Assembly: GCA_903813345.2 (NCBI GenBank)
Contig: CAIIXF020000006.1
Coordinates: 27,781,936-27,845,935 of the forward strand
Reading direction: 5' to 3'
Source of the DNA: Owenia fusiformis
Lineage: Eukaryota; Annelida; Polychaeta; Sabellida; Oweniidae
Length of the DNA: 64,000 bases
A program made the position numbers and the translations under genes. The notes beneath the pieces are model-generated. The model was not told the origin of the DNA, searched no databases, and saw only the letters and a program-made list of their open reading frames with translations. Every line of letters begins with the position of its first letter. The stretch's first letter is position 1. Below are positions 26,101-37,230 of the stretch, piece by piece.

Positions 26101-27072
26101 AATCTTAAAATTCAAATCTTTACTTTATATTATGTTACCACCAGAAGTTGTGACATATTGTTATAGTCTCCAGCTTTTTTGTGGACATTGTTTGGCAGTT
26201 AGTGTTCTGCATTCAGCGGTTGGTGTTTAGCTTTTGGTGGTCGGCATGTGTAACAAATGGCTGGTGGTGACTTTTTGCATGTTGACGACTTGTCTAAATA
26301 TTGACTTTTGTTTACTTTTATAACTCATGCGTTATAAAAAAAGTCTGTTTTATTTTAGGACAACTGTGTAGCCAAAAAGAGGAAGAGAGATGTCCGTAGC
26401 CGTCGTAACGTTAGCAACGAAACATTGACAATGGAGGCGCGTGTAGTCACTGCTGTCACCATCGGACCCCCAGGCTGGACAAACATAGGTTCTGGCAACA
26501 CTGGAGGTAAGAATATAGCAATTTTAGTTATTTCTTACAAGGGAGGTGTGTGATCGCCCAAAAATTTCGGTTTTCAGTCAGGGGGTGCGATTGTGGCATA
26601 AACAAGCCAAAAAATTAAGATTTATCTTGAATTTTACAAAAAATGATGCAACTTCCTTCAATATTGAGCTAGAAGCTTCAAATTAAAAGCATTTTTATTG
26701 GTTTTGGGGGGGGGGGGGGTGCGATCGCATCCATCGAACACCCCCCCCCCACAACTGGCTACGCCTATGGATGCTGTGTGCTTTCTCATGATCTAAACAT
26801 ATTTATTTACAAACAAAAAATATAACAATTATAAAGGAAACATATCTGTTGTGATTATAGCTAACAATGGATCTGATGACGCAAAGAATGACTCACAAAT
26901 GAACACCATACTTATTGCCATTGCTGCAGTTCTTGGTGCCCTCTTATTGGCTCTGCTGGTCGGAGTTGCAGTCATGTGTAAGAAGATGAATGACAGCCCC
27001 GCTCAGAGTCCACCCGCTTATATCATGCACACTACAAAGAGTCATTCCAATCCAGGATTCGAAAAAGCATAA
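20188..27072 (+). CDS. ZP-domain type I membrane protein
   Basis: 416 residues in nine exons: 20188-20235, 21038-21083, 22377-22600, 22951-23096, 24316-24494, 24933-25014, 25478-25643, 26359-26506 and 26861-27072; all junctions are GT-AG and keep phase. Residues 1-20 are a signal peptide. Residues about 32-302 form a zona pellucida (ZP) domain: ZP-N cysteines in RCGN, DCTF, MCGI and QCVYS, then ZP-C with SCW, CPSF and the typical end FTCDIAICRTVCGGDNC. KKRKRDVRSRR (about 303-313) is a furin-type cleavage site, where ZP proteins are cut before polymerising. A transmembrane helix (about 363-386) and a 30-residue cytoplasmic tail follow. NxS/T sites are present. By family, it would form extracellular filaments in an egg coat, cuticle or epithelial matrix; which one cannot be told. 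Confidence 0.88.
20363..20716. mobile_element. TTAA-flanked miniature transposon (GGATGTTCCCTGG termini)
   Basis: 354 bp between TTAA at 20359-20362 and 20717-20720. The inverted termini GGATGTTCCCTGG are perfect over 13 bp. It sits in intron 1 of the ZP gene, about 130 bp after the signal-peptide exon. Confidence 0.85.
21290..21600. repeat. 58-61 bp tandem repeat in ZP intron 2
   Basis: About five nearly identical copies containing 'acaatattacacaaacaaca', 'ttttacaatatcacacaaag' and 'tacagaaatatctacaataa'; the outer copies lack 'aac'. The very low divergence suggests recent expansion. Confidence 0.9.
21828..22122. mobile_element. TTAA-flanked miniature transposon (CTCATTC termini)
   Basis: 295 bp between TTAA at 21824-21827 and 22123-22126. 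Termini CTCATTCAATACTGGGG and, in reverse, CTCATTCGCTACGAAGG are inverted repeats with mismatches. Lies in ZP intron 2. Confidence 0.65.
23400..23505 (+). repeat. Probable 3' end of a LINE/SINE ending in (CTGAAT)n
   Basis: Ends 'aataaatatctgaatctgaa', a hexanucleotide tail of four units following an AATAAA-like sequence, the arrangement of non-LTR retrotransposon 3' ends. No coding remnant is seen upstream. Confidence 0.4.
23735..24165. repeat. 18-bp tandem repeat (catttcaattccaatcac)
   Basis: About 23 imperfect copies in ZP intron 4. The period is a multiple of three, so frames stay open across it (SHFNSNHISI-like); these are not genes. The next ZP exon starts at 24316. Confidence 0.9.
24555..24640. 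repeat. Dispersed repeat, partner at 27915-28000
   Basis: Both loci share 'atagcatctttctgtttcac', 'catctcagggctgagaagaa' and 'atgtcatggtttatcatgat' in the same orientation. One copy is in a ZP intron, the other is 3' of the gene. Confidence 0.7.
25720..25860. repeat. Dispersed repeat, partner at 29910-30070
   Basis: Both contain 'tttcaccattctgagcactt', 'gtgaacc' with 'cctggaattt' and 'acctggc' or 'tcctggc', in the same order. Both are next to 'tagcca' and C-rich DNA. Confidence 0.6.
26131..26300. repeat. Interspersed repeat family R1, copy 4
   Basis: Longest copy: 'gttgtgacatattgttatag', 'gtggacattgtttggcagtt', 'ggtggtcggcatg' and 'tttttgcatgttgacg'. It ends about 60 bp before the ZP exon at 26359. 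Confidence 0.7.
26540..26770. repeat. G/C-homopolymer repeat with 'gcgatcgca' core
   Basis: Holds runs of 15 G (near 26706) and 11-12 C (near 26740) around 'gtgcgatcgcatccatcg', and ends 'aactggctacgcctatgg'. The homopolymers form an inverted pair. Probably a decayed inverted-repeat element in ZP intron 8. Confidence 0.5.
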
Positions 27073-27504
27073 ATAGAACTTTTTAAATGATGCTCAACTT
27101 ACTAGTAGTTGCTGTGAATGTTTGAACAATGATTTTTGTCCTAACAAAAAAACGGACAATACAATATCACTGACATGAACAATTTACACTGTTAAGTAGA
27201 GTATCATAAAACTTGTGCAGGTTAGGCTAGAGATTGGCCAAAAGCTATGAAATTATGGACTGAAACAGACTGTACATAAACTGTCCTCTATGTAGTTTTC
27301 ACGTATATTTAATTTCTTAGGTAATCATTACAAATTATTAATCCATTTTGATTTACTACTGATTTACCTTTTCACTTATTTTTGATAAATGATTGATTAA
27401 TTAACACATAATTGACGCTTAAATATTGGTGTTGTAAGATTTATTAGGAAGTGAGGCATAATATACAATTAAACATGCTTGTTCAAATGCTTCTTTTTGT
27501 AGAA

Positions 27505-27510
27505 AATAAA
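27505..27510 (+). terminator. Polyadenylation signal AATAAA of the ZP gene
   Basis: Canonical hexamer about 430 bp after the ZP stop codon, a plausible 3' UTR length, in an AT-rich context. Confidence 0.5.
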
Positions 27511-27599
27511 CGCTATGCAATTCAAAATACAAACATTCATTATTTTGTTTATTACTGAAAATGTTTTAACAGTTAATCAAGTTTGTTGACTTAAAGGGA

Positions 27600-28920
27600 T
27601 ATTCCTAGCCTTGTCTTAGTCGGTGTCTTTTATAGCTGAATATCAAAATACCGACTTAGGCAAGGCTGGGATAGTTCTTGCAAACCCATTTTTCTCTTGA
27701 TATATAGCCATTCAATTCTTTTTTGATCCACATTCGGCAAAACATGGGAAAATATTTTGATATGGTCGCCACTGAACGACTGATTATTTAAAAATAAAGT
27801 GCTCATTTCCAGTATAAAGCTGCCATCTTTAAGTATTTTTCAAAATGGCCACAATTTCTATGTGTGTTATTTTACGTTTTTTACTAAATAACTTAAAAAG
27901 TGGTGGAGCCATTCTGATACTCATAGCATCTTTCTGTTTCACCTGAAACATCTCAGGGCTGAGAAGAAATGAAATGTCATGGTTTATCATGATATAATGG
28001 AGGGATTTTGTTGAAACTTTGTATGTGACGACTTTGATGCATATTACACTTTTGACAACTTGTCTTATGGGCGGCCATTTTGAAATATGGTGGCCATTTT
28101 TATGTGTGCCATAACTTGAAAAGTAATAGACTGATTTTGTTGAAATTCAACATGGCTAGTAACGGTGTGAGTAAGCGGCGATTTTTATGGTGGCCATGGC
28201 TGTTCATGGGATTTGTTAGGCCTTGGTGTTGCTGTTATCTAGTGCTATATTATTTTTATTTCCATGAAATAAAAACAAATATGTATTCAATGTTGTTGAT
28301 CACATCATGTCTATCCACGCCGACAAATCCAATTTTGGAAGTTCACGACGGTGTACTCTTTCATTCTTAGACTAACCATACAAGAATTTTATTTCTCCTT
28401 CGAACTCGTATGATCTGTAAAATCATGGGCTTTCAATAGGTTCATAATTTGTAGACTACTGTTTTCTGATTTTCATGTATGTGCTTCATTGCTTCTGTAA
28501 TATTCTATGTCAAATACATTATTTTTATTTTTAAACATGATGAAATAACCTTTTTCATTACATTTTCACTGTTTTAGTATTCAAAGGGTTAAAATAGTGC
28601 AAAAGCATACAATCCATAGTCAACAGGGTGTGTACCATATTAAGCATGACAATTGAAGGTGCAGGGTATGGTACAACACAAGGGTGATGGAATTTGAGCA
28701 AACTGACGTTTTCATAGTTTCAGAAAGATCTAGAAACTAGACCAGACTTACTGAAACTGTTAAAACATCAATTTGCTCAAATTTTAACAGCTGCGTGTTG
28801 AGTTGTACCCTGTGCGTTGAACCGTCATACCTGAGACTAATATGTTTTATGTTAGTCTCAGGTCATACTTAATTTGCTTCACACCCAATATAGTCTAGAA
28901 ATTATACAATATCTATGTGC
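27600..28920. other. Intergenic stretch after the ZP gene
   Basis: Contains an imperfect hairpin at about 27610-27680 ('tagccttgtcttagtcggt' against 'accgacttaggcaaggct') and the dispersed repeat partner at 27915. Repeated 'ggtggccatttt' motifs give an open frame at 28080-28370 that looks compositional. A second hairpin near 28790-28870 pairs 'agactaatatg' with 'gttagtct'. No gene. Confidence 0.45.
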
Positions 28921-28931
28921 ACCATCGTAAA

Positions 28932-29516
28932 TAGTGGTGTCAATTAACCGCTTGAGCATTAACCGGTTAACCGGGGGTTTTTACCGGTTAAAGTCGGTTA
29001 ACCGGCGGGAAATTTGAACTGATAATTTCAAATGAAATCTTCATCTTCGATCTTGAAAGTTGAAAAAAATTGGAAAAATGATATATCGGCGTTTATTTTT
29101 TACGTTCGTCAAGCTTTACTCTATTCTATGTAAGTAAGCGCCGGAAAGCAATGTGGCAGGGATTAAAGTTGCTGATTGGATGTTTGTATGGAATTATCGG
29201 ACCTATCACATGTATGAGTAGCTCACATGAAACTGACGCTTAAAAACAAACAGATTAAAATGCAAAGTAAGCGCGGGAAAGCAATGTGGCAGGGATTAAA
29301 GTTGCTGATTGGATGTTTGTAAGGAGTTATGGGACTTATGACATGTATGAGTAGCTTACGTGAAACTGACACCATAAAACCAAACGGATTAGCATGCAAA
29401 ATAAGCGCGGGAAATAACAGAATTATACACGGTCAACTAACCGCCCATAAAAACACAGACCGGTCAAGGCATTATCGGCGGTTAACCGGTTAACCGGTTA
29501 ATACTTGACACCTCTA
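28932..29516. mobile_element. Non-autonomous hAT element with 8-bp target duplication
   Basis: 585 bp flanked by direct repeats ATCGTAAA at 28924-28931 and 29517-29524. Termini TAGTGGTGTCAA and, in reverse, TAGAGGTGTCAA, followed on both sides by CCGGTTAACCGG-rich subterminal DNA. An 8-bp target duplication with such termini is typical of hAT. The interior has a tandem duplication of about 128 bp ('gcaatgtggcagggattaaa'). No transposase frame. Confidence 0.88.
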
Positions 29517-29565
29517 ATCGTAAATGAAGATAAATGGACATTGCATGTTTACAACTGAATTTTAA

Positions 29566-29720
29566 TTTATTGTCTAATTAGTGCCTTTTGACACCTCATC
29601 CACCATGTTAAATCTCATAAATCTTTTGTTATATATAAGGGACTATTTTGATATAGGTCTCTTACCTGCTCGTTGAAATATAAGTACTTTCACTTTCTAA
29701 GGGCTTTTATCATCATATGA
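29566..29720. repeat. Dispersed repeat, partner at 36240-36385
   Basis: Both share 'gtctaattagtgcctttyga' and 'cacctc', then 'aaatctca', 'ttttgatayaggtctct' and 'ggcttttat', in the same order. Divergence is about 20-25% by eye. Confidence 0.7.
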
Positions 29721-30510
29721 TTCTAGTCTATTTGTGTAAATATGATGGTCAAAACCAATAAAGGTTTAATAACACAAATGAAAAACTAATAGCACACGAG
29801 TGTCAATCATCAACTCCTCCCACATGCAGGTAGTAGTTTCTGTTATTTAAAAAATGTAATTCGGTATTCCTGAGCCATTCGATTGAAATATATCCGATAA
29901 TCCGATGGATTCGAGTGAACCCCCCCCCCACCCCTAGCCAAAAAGTCTTTCAAAATCATGCCGTTTTTTCACCATTCTGAGCACTTTTAAGTGAATTTGG
30001 CCATTTTTGGACCAAAATTGTCACAAGTGAACCTCCCTGGAATTTTTCAAAAAGTCAACTCCCCCAAATCCTGGCCACAGGGCTGTACACGTCAAATAAA
30101 TACCATCGTTCTTGGAAAATGATTTGTCATTCGGGATATCTGAACCATGCGATTGAAATACAAGTCAAATAAATCTAGTATCGTTGTTCTGGAAAAAGTT
30201 AATTGTTATTGAAATATCTTATTTTATTTATTTATTTTATTTATTTATTTATTTAATTATTTCTCATATCACCTTTTATGATGAATATAGCAGATACAAA
30301 GAAATTGTAAATCTTAACTAACAAACATCAAACAATATTAAATCAAATCAAAATCAAAATGTTTTAAAATGTTTTGGGTTGAGTTTCCACTGTTTTCGCA
30401 TTAGGCTAGAATGAAGCGGGTGGTGATTTTTATTGTTAAGTGATATCTAACGAAATTAGTTGCTGTTGAGTATAATTATTTATTCTGAATAATACACAGT
30501 CAAGTAAATG

Positions 30511-30681
30511 ATACGGGCGCGCCCGAAGTCGAAAAAATCAATACCCGGTGATTCCATGTAGTTTCATTACGTTTAGTGGATGTGCTGCGCGCGCGTAGGT
30601 AAAGAGGTCACGCTATCATAGAAATGTACCGCACGAAAAATTCCCGGGTATTGTACCGCCCTTGGGCGCACCCGGTATCTA
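30511..30681. repeat. GC-rich inverted-repeat element
   Basis: Ends 'gatacgggcgcgcccgaag' and, in reverse, 'gataccgggtgcgcccaag', with inner inverted 'tacccgg' matches. At about 170 bp it is a GC-rich island in AT-rich DNA. Superfamily not assigned. Confidence 0.5.
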
Positions 30682-31066
30682 GAATGAATTAGGAGCTCTG
30701 AGAACTCGACGCAGCCCAACTAATTTTGATATCTCACTTCTATGTAGTTCAGTGTAGAAATAATGACTGCCTTGGAGAATTTCACACATACGCAACAATT
30801 GTATCAATGGCTTATCCATGGCCAGTTATCATTCTATTCCTTGACCATACCATGACAAACACTTCCAAATTACTCGACAAGCGAAATGCTAAATATAAAG
30901 ATGAACAGGGGCAAAAAAATTAGATGAAAAATATGAATGCAAAGTAGATCTTGAATAAATGTAGAGTCAAAAATAGCGTGCGATTTTCCATGCTTTCAAA
31001 ATTCCCTAGTGTCAGATTGTGTATTTAAAAAATCCAATTTAATGATGGTGCAAATATCTGTGTCTG

Positions 31067-31072
31067 TTTATT
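31067..31072 (-). terminator. Possible polyadenylation signal of the SLC17-like gene
   Basis: AATAAA on the minus strand (TTTATT on plus), about 470 bp beyond the stop codon of the transporter gene. Confidence 0.3.
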
Positions 31073-31542
31073 AGCTTTGATTGCTATAAGGAGATATGTA
31101 ACCTTGGCAATTGTATCATCAGGGGCCTCTTCACCGTGATCCTCTCTTAGATTATCTTCTTTGTGATTATCATCTTATTCTGGATCAATCGTTTTCCTAT
31201 TTTCCTATCGTTTTACCATTTTAGAGCGTTCAGCGTTGTTCTTATCCCCACTTGCCACGTCATCATTATCATGTGTGCTTTAGGTCTCTGTAATATAAGG
31301 AGACAAGTTATTTTCACGTTTACCTGAGTTTTGAAAGGGCTAAAACTGTTATAGAGGCCAAACTGTCAAACTTGTCAATATGTAGAGACACAGAGTATTG
31401 TCAAGGTATTTTAATATTAGTTTAAGATTGGAGATAATTTAGATGTGCACACAAAATTAGTTTTTTTAGTTTATATAGTCAAGATAAGTTAGATTACATC
31501 GAAGAAGCACCTTACTAGGAAAACAGATTATTTAAATTAGTT

Positions 31543-34500
31543 TCAACATCCAATTGCTCCAATATTTTGGAGCAAATTGGGCTCACCTTTAACCAGCTCT
31601 TTACTATTTTCGATTTCCATCTTGTGCTCCTTTGGGTCGTTTGCATCTTCGATAGGTTGGCCGTCACGATGGTGATTTACGCCCTTTTCTTCTTTATCAT
31701 CGGGAATGGATTCATTTGGCTGTTTTTCTATGGTATCTGTTTTTGCCCACTTAAGAACATGACCCTTTCCAAATATGAGAAACACTATGGTACCACAGAC
31801 TACAATTACTCCATTTATCAAAATCACTTGCCTCCATTGGATAGTCGTATCATCACGTGATGTGTATCTCAAAGTAATTGGAGCTGCAATACCAACAACA
31901 TTTTCCAATGTCTCAGATACACCAGCAATGATACTCGCGAACTGTGGGGCAATGTCCAGAGCATTGACTGAAACAGAGACCAAAGCCATCGGAGCCACGA
32001 TACCAGATAAAAAGAGTAAAACAAATACTAGATTCAGTTGACGACAGTCTAGATATGAAATTATGATTGAAAAAGCAACCGCGAATGTCCCTATTGCAAC
32101 AAAAGATTTTCGGATTGCCACAGTGCTGATAATTTTCCTTTTCCTTAAGAAGTCTGATATGAAAGACCCAGCTAGTGCTGATATAATAGCAGACCCAGCA
32201 ACCCCACAAGAGAATAATCCTATCTGTAGTGGTGTCAACCGAAATATCACCGTAAGAAATGTGGCACTCAATGTACTTGATGTAACAGTTGACCATGCCA
32301 ACGTCGTTTCAACAAATAGGAGTGCCAAAACTGCCTTCGACGTGAAAATCCCTCTCCAAGGAATCGCCCCCAACTGGACATCTTTTCCAATACTGTTTTC
32401 TATAAATAATCGTTCACTCGAGTGTATTCTTGGATGTTGGCTTGGTGAATCGTATACCACATAGACCCATACGAATACCCAAACTATACTGAAACCACCA
32501 AATATATAAAAAATGGCAGACCATCCCACAATTTGGCATAGGATTCCAGTTACTAGTACCGACAGTATGGCACCTATTATCAATCCTTGAAACGAGATCG
32601 TAACCAGTTTTGTTTTTTCAAATTCCGGTGCCCATTTTGCCCAAAGAGCCAAATAAACAGGTCGGATCACATCAGTGAAAGCCCCTGTCGCAAATCTTAT
32701 CGCAACCATCGCCCAAGCACCACCTAATCTTGCGATGAACGGAGTCACAATTGTCAAAGTTCCAGCGATGAACACCGAGATTCCAATGACTCTCTTAGGT
32801 CCCCAAATTCTTGCCAGAATTCCCCCGATTGATCTACCGAGAATGCCACCAGCATAAAAACTACTAAGAATGAATCCCTGGGCTACTGCATCCCAAGCAA
32901 ATTCCGCTTCAGGCACCACAGGCACCTCTCCCTACAATACAAGTGCCACATATTAGTATAATATATAGAAGTTATTTAATAGGAGGGATGGAATATGAAT
33001 TTTATTCCGAGGGGAAGTATCATATTGACCGAGGGTGACAGCCCGATTTATGATATTTTCCGAGGCTAATATCATATTTTCTTGAGGAAAAAATTCATAT
33101 TACATCACGACCATCAATAACCTATTTATTCCATAATAATTTTTCTGATTTTTCAAGTTCAATTTGTCATCACCCAATGATGGTGACAAAATGATACAAT
33201 TTGATTTATCATATGACATTTTTCAACTTTTATAAATAAGTTTTAAAATAGAATGAAACGTGTAAATATCAAGAAAAGAAATCCCAGGGAATATTTTTGA
33301 TTTGACCGTACGGGATTTTGGCTGATCTACGAGATCCAATATGGGATCTGATCCGTTTATATTGTGTGATCTTAGGCCATTACATTTTACTTAGAAGATA
33401 ATCCCTATGAAATATTCTGTATTCTCTGTATTGCTACTGAGATTGTTCCCTCCGTACCAATATTTTTTGTGTTGCTACGGAGATGATCAATGGGGACAAT
33501 ATCAGTAGCAATACAGATTGGTACAGCACAAGAACTGACCAATCAGAGGGCTTCATCTTACAGTTCATGCGACAAACAGGTATATCGGGTGTCCCAAAAT
33601 TGAATCGAGTTTTGACAAGTGTTTTCTCAGCAATTGATCACTCATGCAAATTTATTGAATTGCTCTATAGAGTAGCCCTAGCAAGTTGTACGAATAAGGG
33701 ATCGGTACCATATTATGTGAAAATTGAAAATTTCAAAAATGTATGTCAATAAACAATATTAGAGCTGCGCAATGATACGTCATAGCATTTGTACTTGCTA
33801 CCAGGTGATTGAACCTGTAACTCAGTTTTAGTGTCAAAACAGCTTGTCTATGTGTCAGGTTTATTGATTTGTTTCATTGTTCTCTGTTTCAAAGATATCA
33901 ATCATAAAGGAATTAAGAGCAAGAACTGAAGTCATGGTATTTTCAATAAACTTATGAACAAATTGCATACATTCAAGTTATCAATTGCTGAGAAAAACAC
34001 TTGACAAAAGCGATCTTTTTTGGGACACCAGATATGTATTCATACATACTACATTTCACATCTTTAGAGGCCTAAGAGCATTATTCCCACTTTAGACGAA
34101 ACATAATTAATTATCAGTATAATAGCAAGTTGGGAGGAAAATGGGGTTTTAAAACACATACAATACGAATCACCTCAATTATAATAAGTATCTGACTTGA
34201 TTTGGTTTGCTTAATTAAATATTGGGCCTCAAACAATTTTATGAAAAATTTCTTACTTGTAATGTAGCGTTAGTTGCTGTCTGATTAGGCATTTGTAATT
34301 GGTTCTCTTGACATATGTAGACATCAGAGATGTTGTTGGTCATTGTTATGTTTGGAGGCTTCACCATACATATTATGGTCAATCCCATGTGGGCCTGTAA
34401 GGCCTGGGCACAGGCAAACCCAAACATTAACACCAGAGCAAGTTTCAGTCTTTGTGAACAACACCCCGGTGATGTTGCATCTTGGTTTATCGACCCTGGT

Positions 34501-34550
34501 GATAACACCCCGGTAGATTTCTCTCCTTTTGGTGGTGTTGACGCCGTCAT
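31543..34550 (-). CDS. SLC17-like major facilitator transporter
   Basis: 560 residues in two minus-strand exons, 34550-34257 and 32931-31543, joined in phase 0 across a 1325-bp GT-AG intron. The first exon encodes a cytoplasmic N-terminus, TM1 (LALVLMFGFACAQALQAHMG) and a loop with several N-glycosylation sequons (NIT, NIS, NQT, NAT). The second starts GEVPVVPEAEFAWDAVAQGF, followed by TM2 and the loop LARIWGPKRV, and the remaining helices; the tail is charged and hydrophilic. The W-x5-QG-x2-LSSFYAGG region fits the SLC17 organic anion transporter family (sialin, VGLUT, Na-phosphate types). Substrate cannot be assigned. ATG at 34550 is chosen because upstream frame holds no earlier ATG, and 'tgtattcag' just upstream could be a splice acceptor after a 5' UTR exon. 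Confidence 0.85.
32990..33105. repeat. Imperfect hairpin in the transporter intron
   Basis: 'aatatgaattttattccgag' and the inverted 'cctcaagaaaatatgat'-type arm form a stem of about 42 bp around 'gacagcccgatttatg'. Mobile remnant or chance of AT-rich DNA; a remnant is more likely. Confidence 0.5.
33585..34032. mobile_element. Inverted-repeat element of the TATCGGGTGTCC family (short copy)
   Basis: About 450 bp inside the transporter intron. Left arm 'tatcgggtgtcccaaaa' then 'ttttgacaagtgttttctca' and 'gcaattgat'; right arm is the reverse complement with a few changes ('atctggtgtccc'). Flanked by TA, as in Tc1/mariner. Related to the longer element at 37231-39581. Confidence 0.7.
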
Positions 34551-34599
34551 ATTTTCAGTGATGCAAAAGTTCCAATTCTGAATACAAACAACACTCACA

Positions 34600-37230
34600 A
34601 ATATTGGACAAAGTCAAACCAAGCAGGCACATTTCTAAAAAATTATTTTTAATACATTTTAGCTGTTAAGTTGCACACGAAAATTTAAAAAACTAATTTA
34701 ATATTATTAAAGTAAAATAACTGTTAAGAAAAAGTTTAAAACGTTATAAACTGAACGTCACGATACCTGTTAGTGTTTGTTTTGAAACTCCCTGACTTCC
34801 TCCTCTAAGTTTGCAACTGCATTATTAGATTATAAAAAACACAATAAGTGCGTACCTTCATGTTTTTGTCAATCATAACAAATATTATTTGAATATTGAA
34901 TACAAAAATACGGGTAATATTTCGCTCATGTAAATTTGATAATCCCTGATAGATTTTCCATTGATAATGATATATATTGAATTGATTAGAAATATTAATT
35001 TAATACCCTAGATTTGCACAATGAGACCTCCATCTCAGTGTCGAGAGGTAATAAACGTTTAATATTGCATCCATCTGCGCTTTGAAAAAATAAGTTGTAG
35101 CTACGTTAATTCATTTAGTCTAGAATAGGTATGTTGAAAATAAAATGACATCTTACATTTTGACGAGTACCTTAACCATGGTTATCAAATGAAAGGTAAA
35201 GGGTTTCTTTATTGATACTGAGATTTGCCGAGATGAAATAGGTGTCGAAGTGACTTTTTGGGTAAAAAATGTGTTTTTTGCAAAAAAAAATTTTAAATTG
35301 ATAAAAAATATTTTTGAAAATTTATTATATAAAGTACAGTCTGGTTGACTCTCAAAAGTCAAAATATACCATGTTTAATCAACTTGGGGGAATTTTGGGA
35401 CCTTAATAGTTTTTTCTTTGGGATTTGCATGCAATATCGACTAAAACGAGTGTGTTCAGAATATGATGACACCGTTAACATATTTTGACGAGCAGTTTAA
35501 CCATGGTTAATAATTGAAAGGTAAAGGGTTCCTTTATTGATACTGAGATTTGCCAAGATGAAATGGGTGTCAAAGTGAGTTTTGGGTAAAAATGTATTTT
35601 TTCCCCAAAAAATTTGAATTAATAAAAAAAATATTTTTGAAAATGTATTATATAAAATACAGTCTAGTTGACTCTCAAAAGTCAAAATATACCATGTTTA
35701 ATCAACTTGGGGGGATTTTAGGAGCTTAATTGTTTTTTTCTTTGCTTGGTACATCAAAATATACCTTTCTCAATTGCACTGTTGTGTGTCTGTCTACCTA
35801 CAGGCTCTGTGTGAGAAGATGTTTACTCAAGTAGAGGGGGAAGGGGTCACAGAGGTTTGTTGCTAGACTACCTTATTTAACACATAATACAACGTGACTT
35901 GATTATGGGTTACTTACAGTATAGTAAAATAACCATTTGGTATATCAAATAAGCATGTACTTTTATGTGATAACAGACTTATAAATACAGTAGCTCCCTT
36001 ATGAGAGATTCTGGGGAGTAAACAATGCTGCGATGCTGTAGTGTGATTCTGATTATTGGTTTACTAGTCAGTAAAATCAATCAAAGCAGATTGAGTACTG
36101 TAATCTAGGGATTTTTCAAAACACTGGCACATGTCCAGCATGAAACAATTGACACATTGACCATGGCTGTTTTGGCATTTACGTGGTGATCAACACTGGT
36201 TGTATTGATTGAACTAGTTAAGAAATGAGGAATGCTATACTAATTAATCGTCTAATTAGTGCCTTTCGACACCTCGTTCGCCTTGGCAAATCTCACAAAT
36301 CGTTTGTAAGATATAAAGGATTATTTTGATACAGGTCTCTAGGGTGCTCGCCAAAATGTGAGAACTCTCTCTTTCTAGAGGCTTTTATTTAAAATTATTC
36401 TAGACTAATTGAAAAATGTACACAAAATCCAAGCCATGTTGAGCAAATTAGCATGATCTCTAGTTTTAAGAAATCTTATCAATATTCATTTTGCATCATC
36501 ACTAAGCCATTTTGAGCAAATTGGCATGATCAGTTTTAAAAAATCTTATCAATATTCATTTTGCTTCATCACTAAGCCATGTTGAGCGAATTAGCTTGAT
36601 ATCTAGTATTGAAAAATCTTATCAATATTTATCTTGAATAAGCGAGAAATTCACAGTTTTAGTTTGCTTTTGATACAGACACCACTCTATGTGAAATATG
36701 AAAGCGAAGTTGTAAAGTCAGTAATCCTTAAATTATCAAGAAAAATCAGTAATACCGTTTAAAGGATATATTGATATATTAACAATGTCAAAAAAAGTTA
36801 ACCCAGCTTTGAGAGACGTAGGATGAGCTTGTATGATTTAATTTTAATTAATTAGTATTGATATAACAAATCATATTGGCATTAAGTGAATGTGAATATA
36901 AAGAAAATGCCATTGACTTTGTTTGGATTAGCAATATACATGTATTAACGAAAAAGTAAGACACAATAAATCACATTAAATTTATGTAAGTGTAAGAAAA
37001 ATTCTGTCGAAGATGTTTGAATTAGTAATATGTGAAAACGATGTCAAAAGTAAGAAAATCAACCCACGTACCTATCTATGGTGTAATGTTTTATAAGTTA
37101 TACCAATTTCTTCATAACTATTTTAATATAAATCCCTTCAATCGTCCAATGGCGATTTAGAAGGATACAAAGAAATAACACAAATATAATATCATGAATA
37201 GGTCAAGGGGTTCACTCTGCACTCGGTCAA
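34600..37230. other. Intergenic region upstream of the transporter gene
   Basis: No gene is seen. It contains the transporter's promoter side, the 330-bp direct duplication at 35150 and the dispersed repeat at 36240. Near 36420-36620 there are three short direct repeats of 'aatcttatcaatattcattt' plus 'gccatgttgagc'. Confidence 0.5.
35150..35740. repeat. Direct duplication of a ~330 bp segment
   Basis: Two head-to-tail copies (about 35155-35400 and 35485-35735) share 'acattttgacgag'-type starts, 'cctttattgatactgagatt', 'gttgactctcaaaagtcaaa' and 'ataccatgtttaatcaactt'. Similar minus-strand frames (starting MTFESQ) arise in both but are short and end at random points, so not coding. Confidence 0.85.

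Noticed and set aside
28080-28370. 96-codon frame with MKYGGHFYV start after the ZP gene
   Set aside because: Built on repeated 'ggtggccatttt' motifs, no splice partner and no similarity I recognise.
31775-32857. Plus-strand frames of 60-133 codons opposite the SLC17-like gene
   Set aside because: They lie antisense to a long, clearly coding exon and show no family signal.
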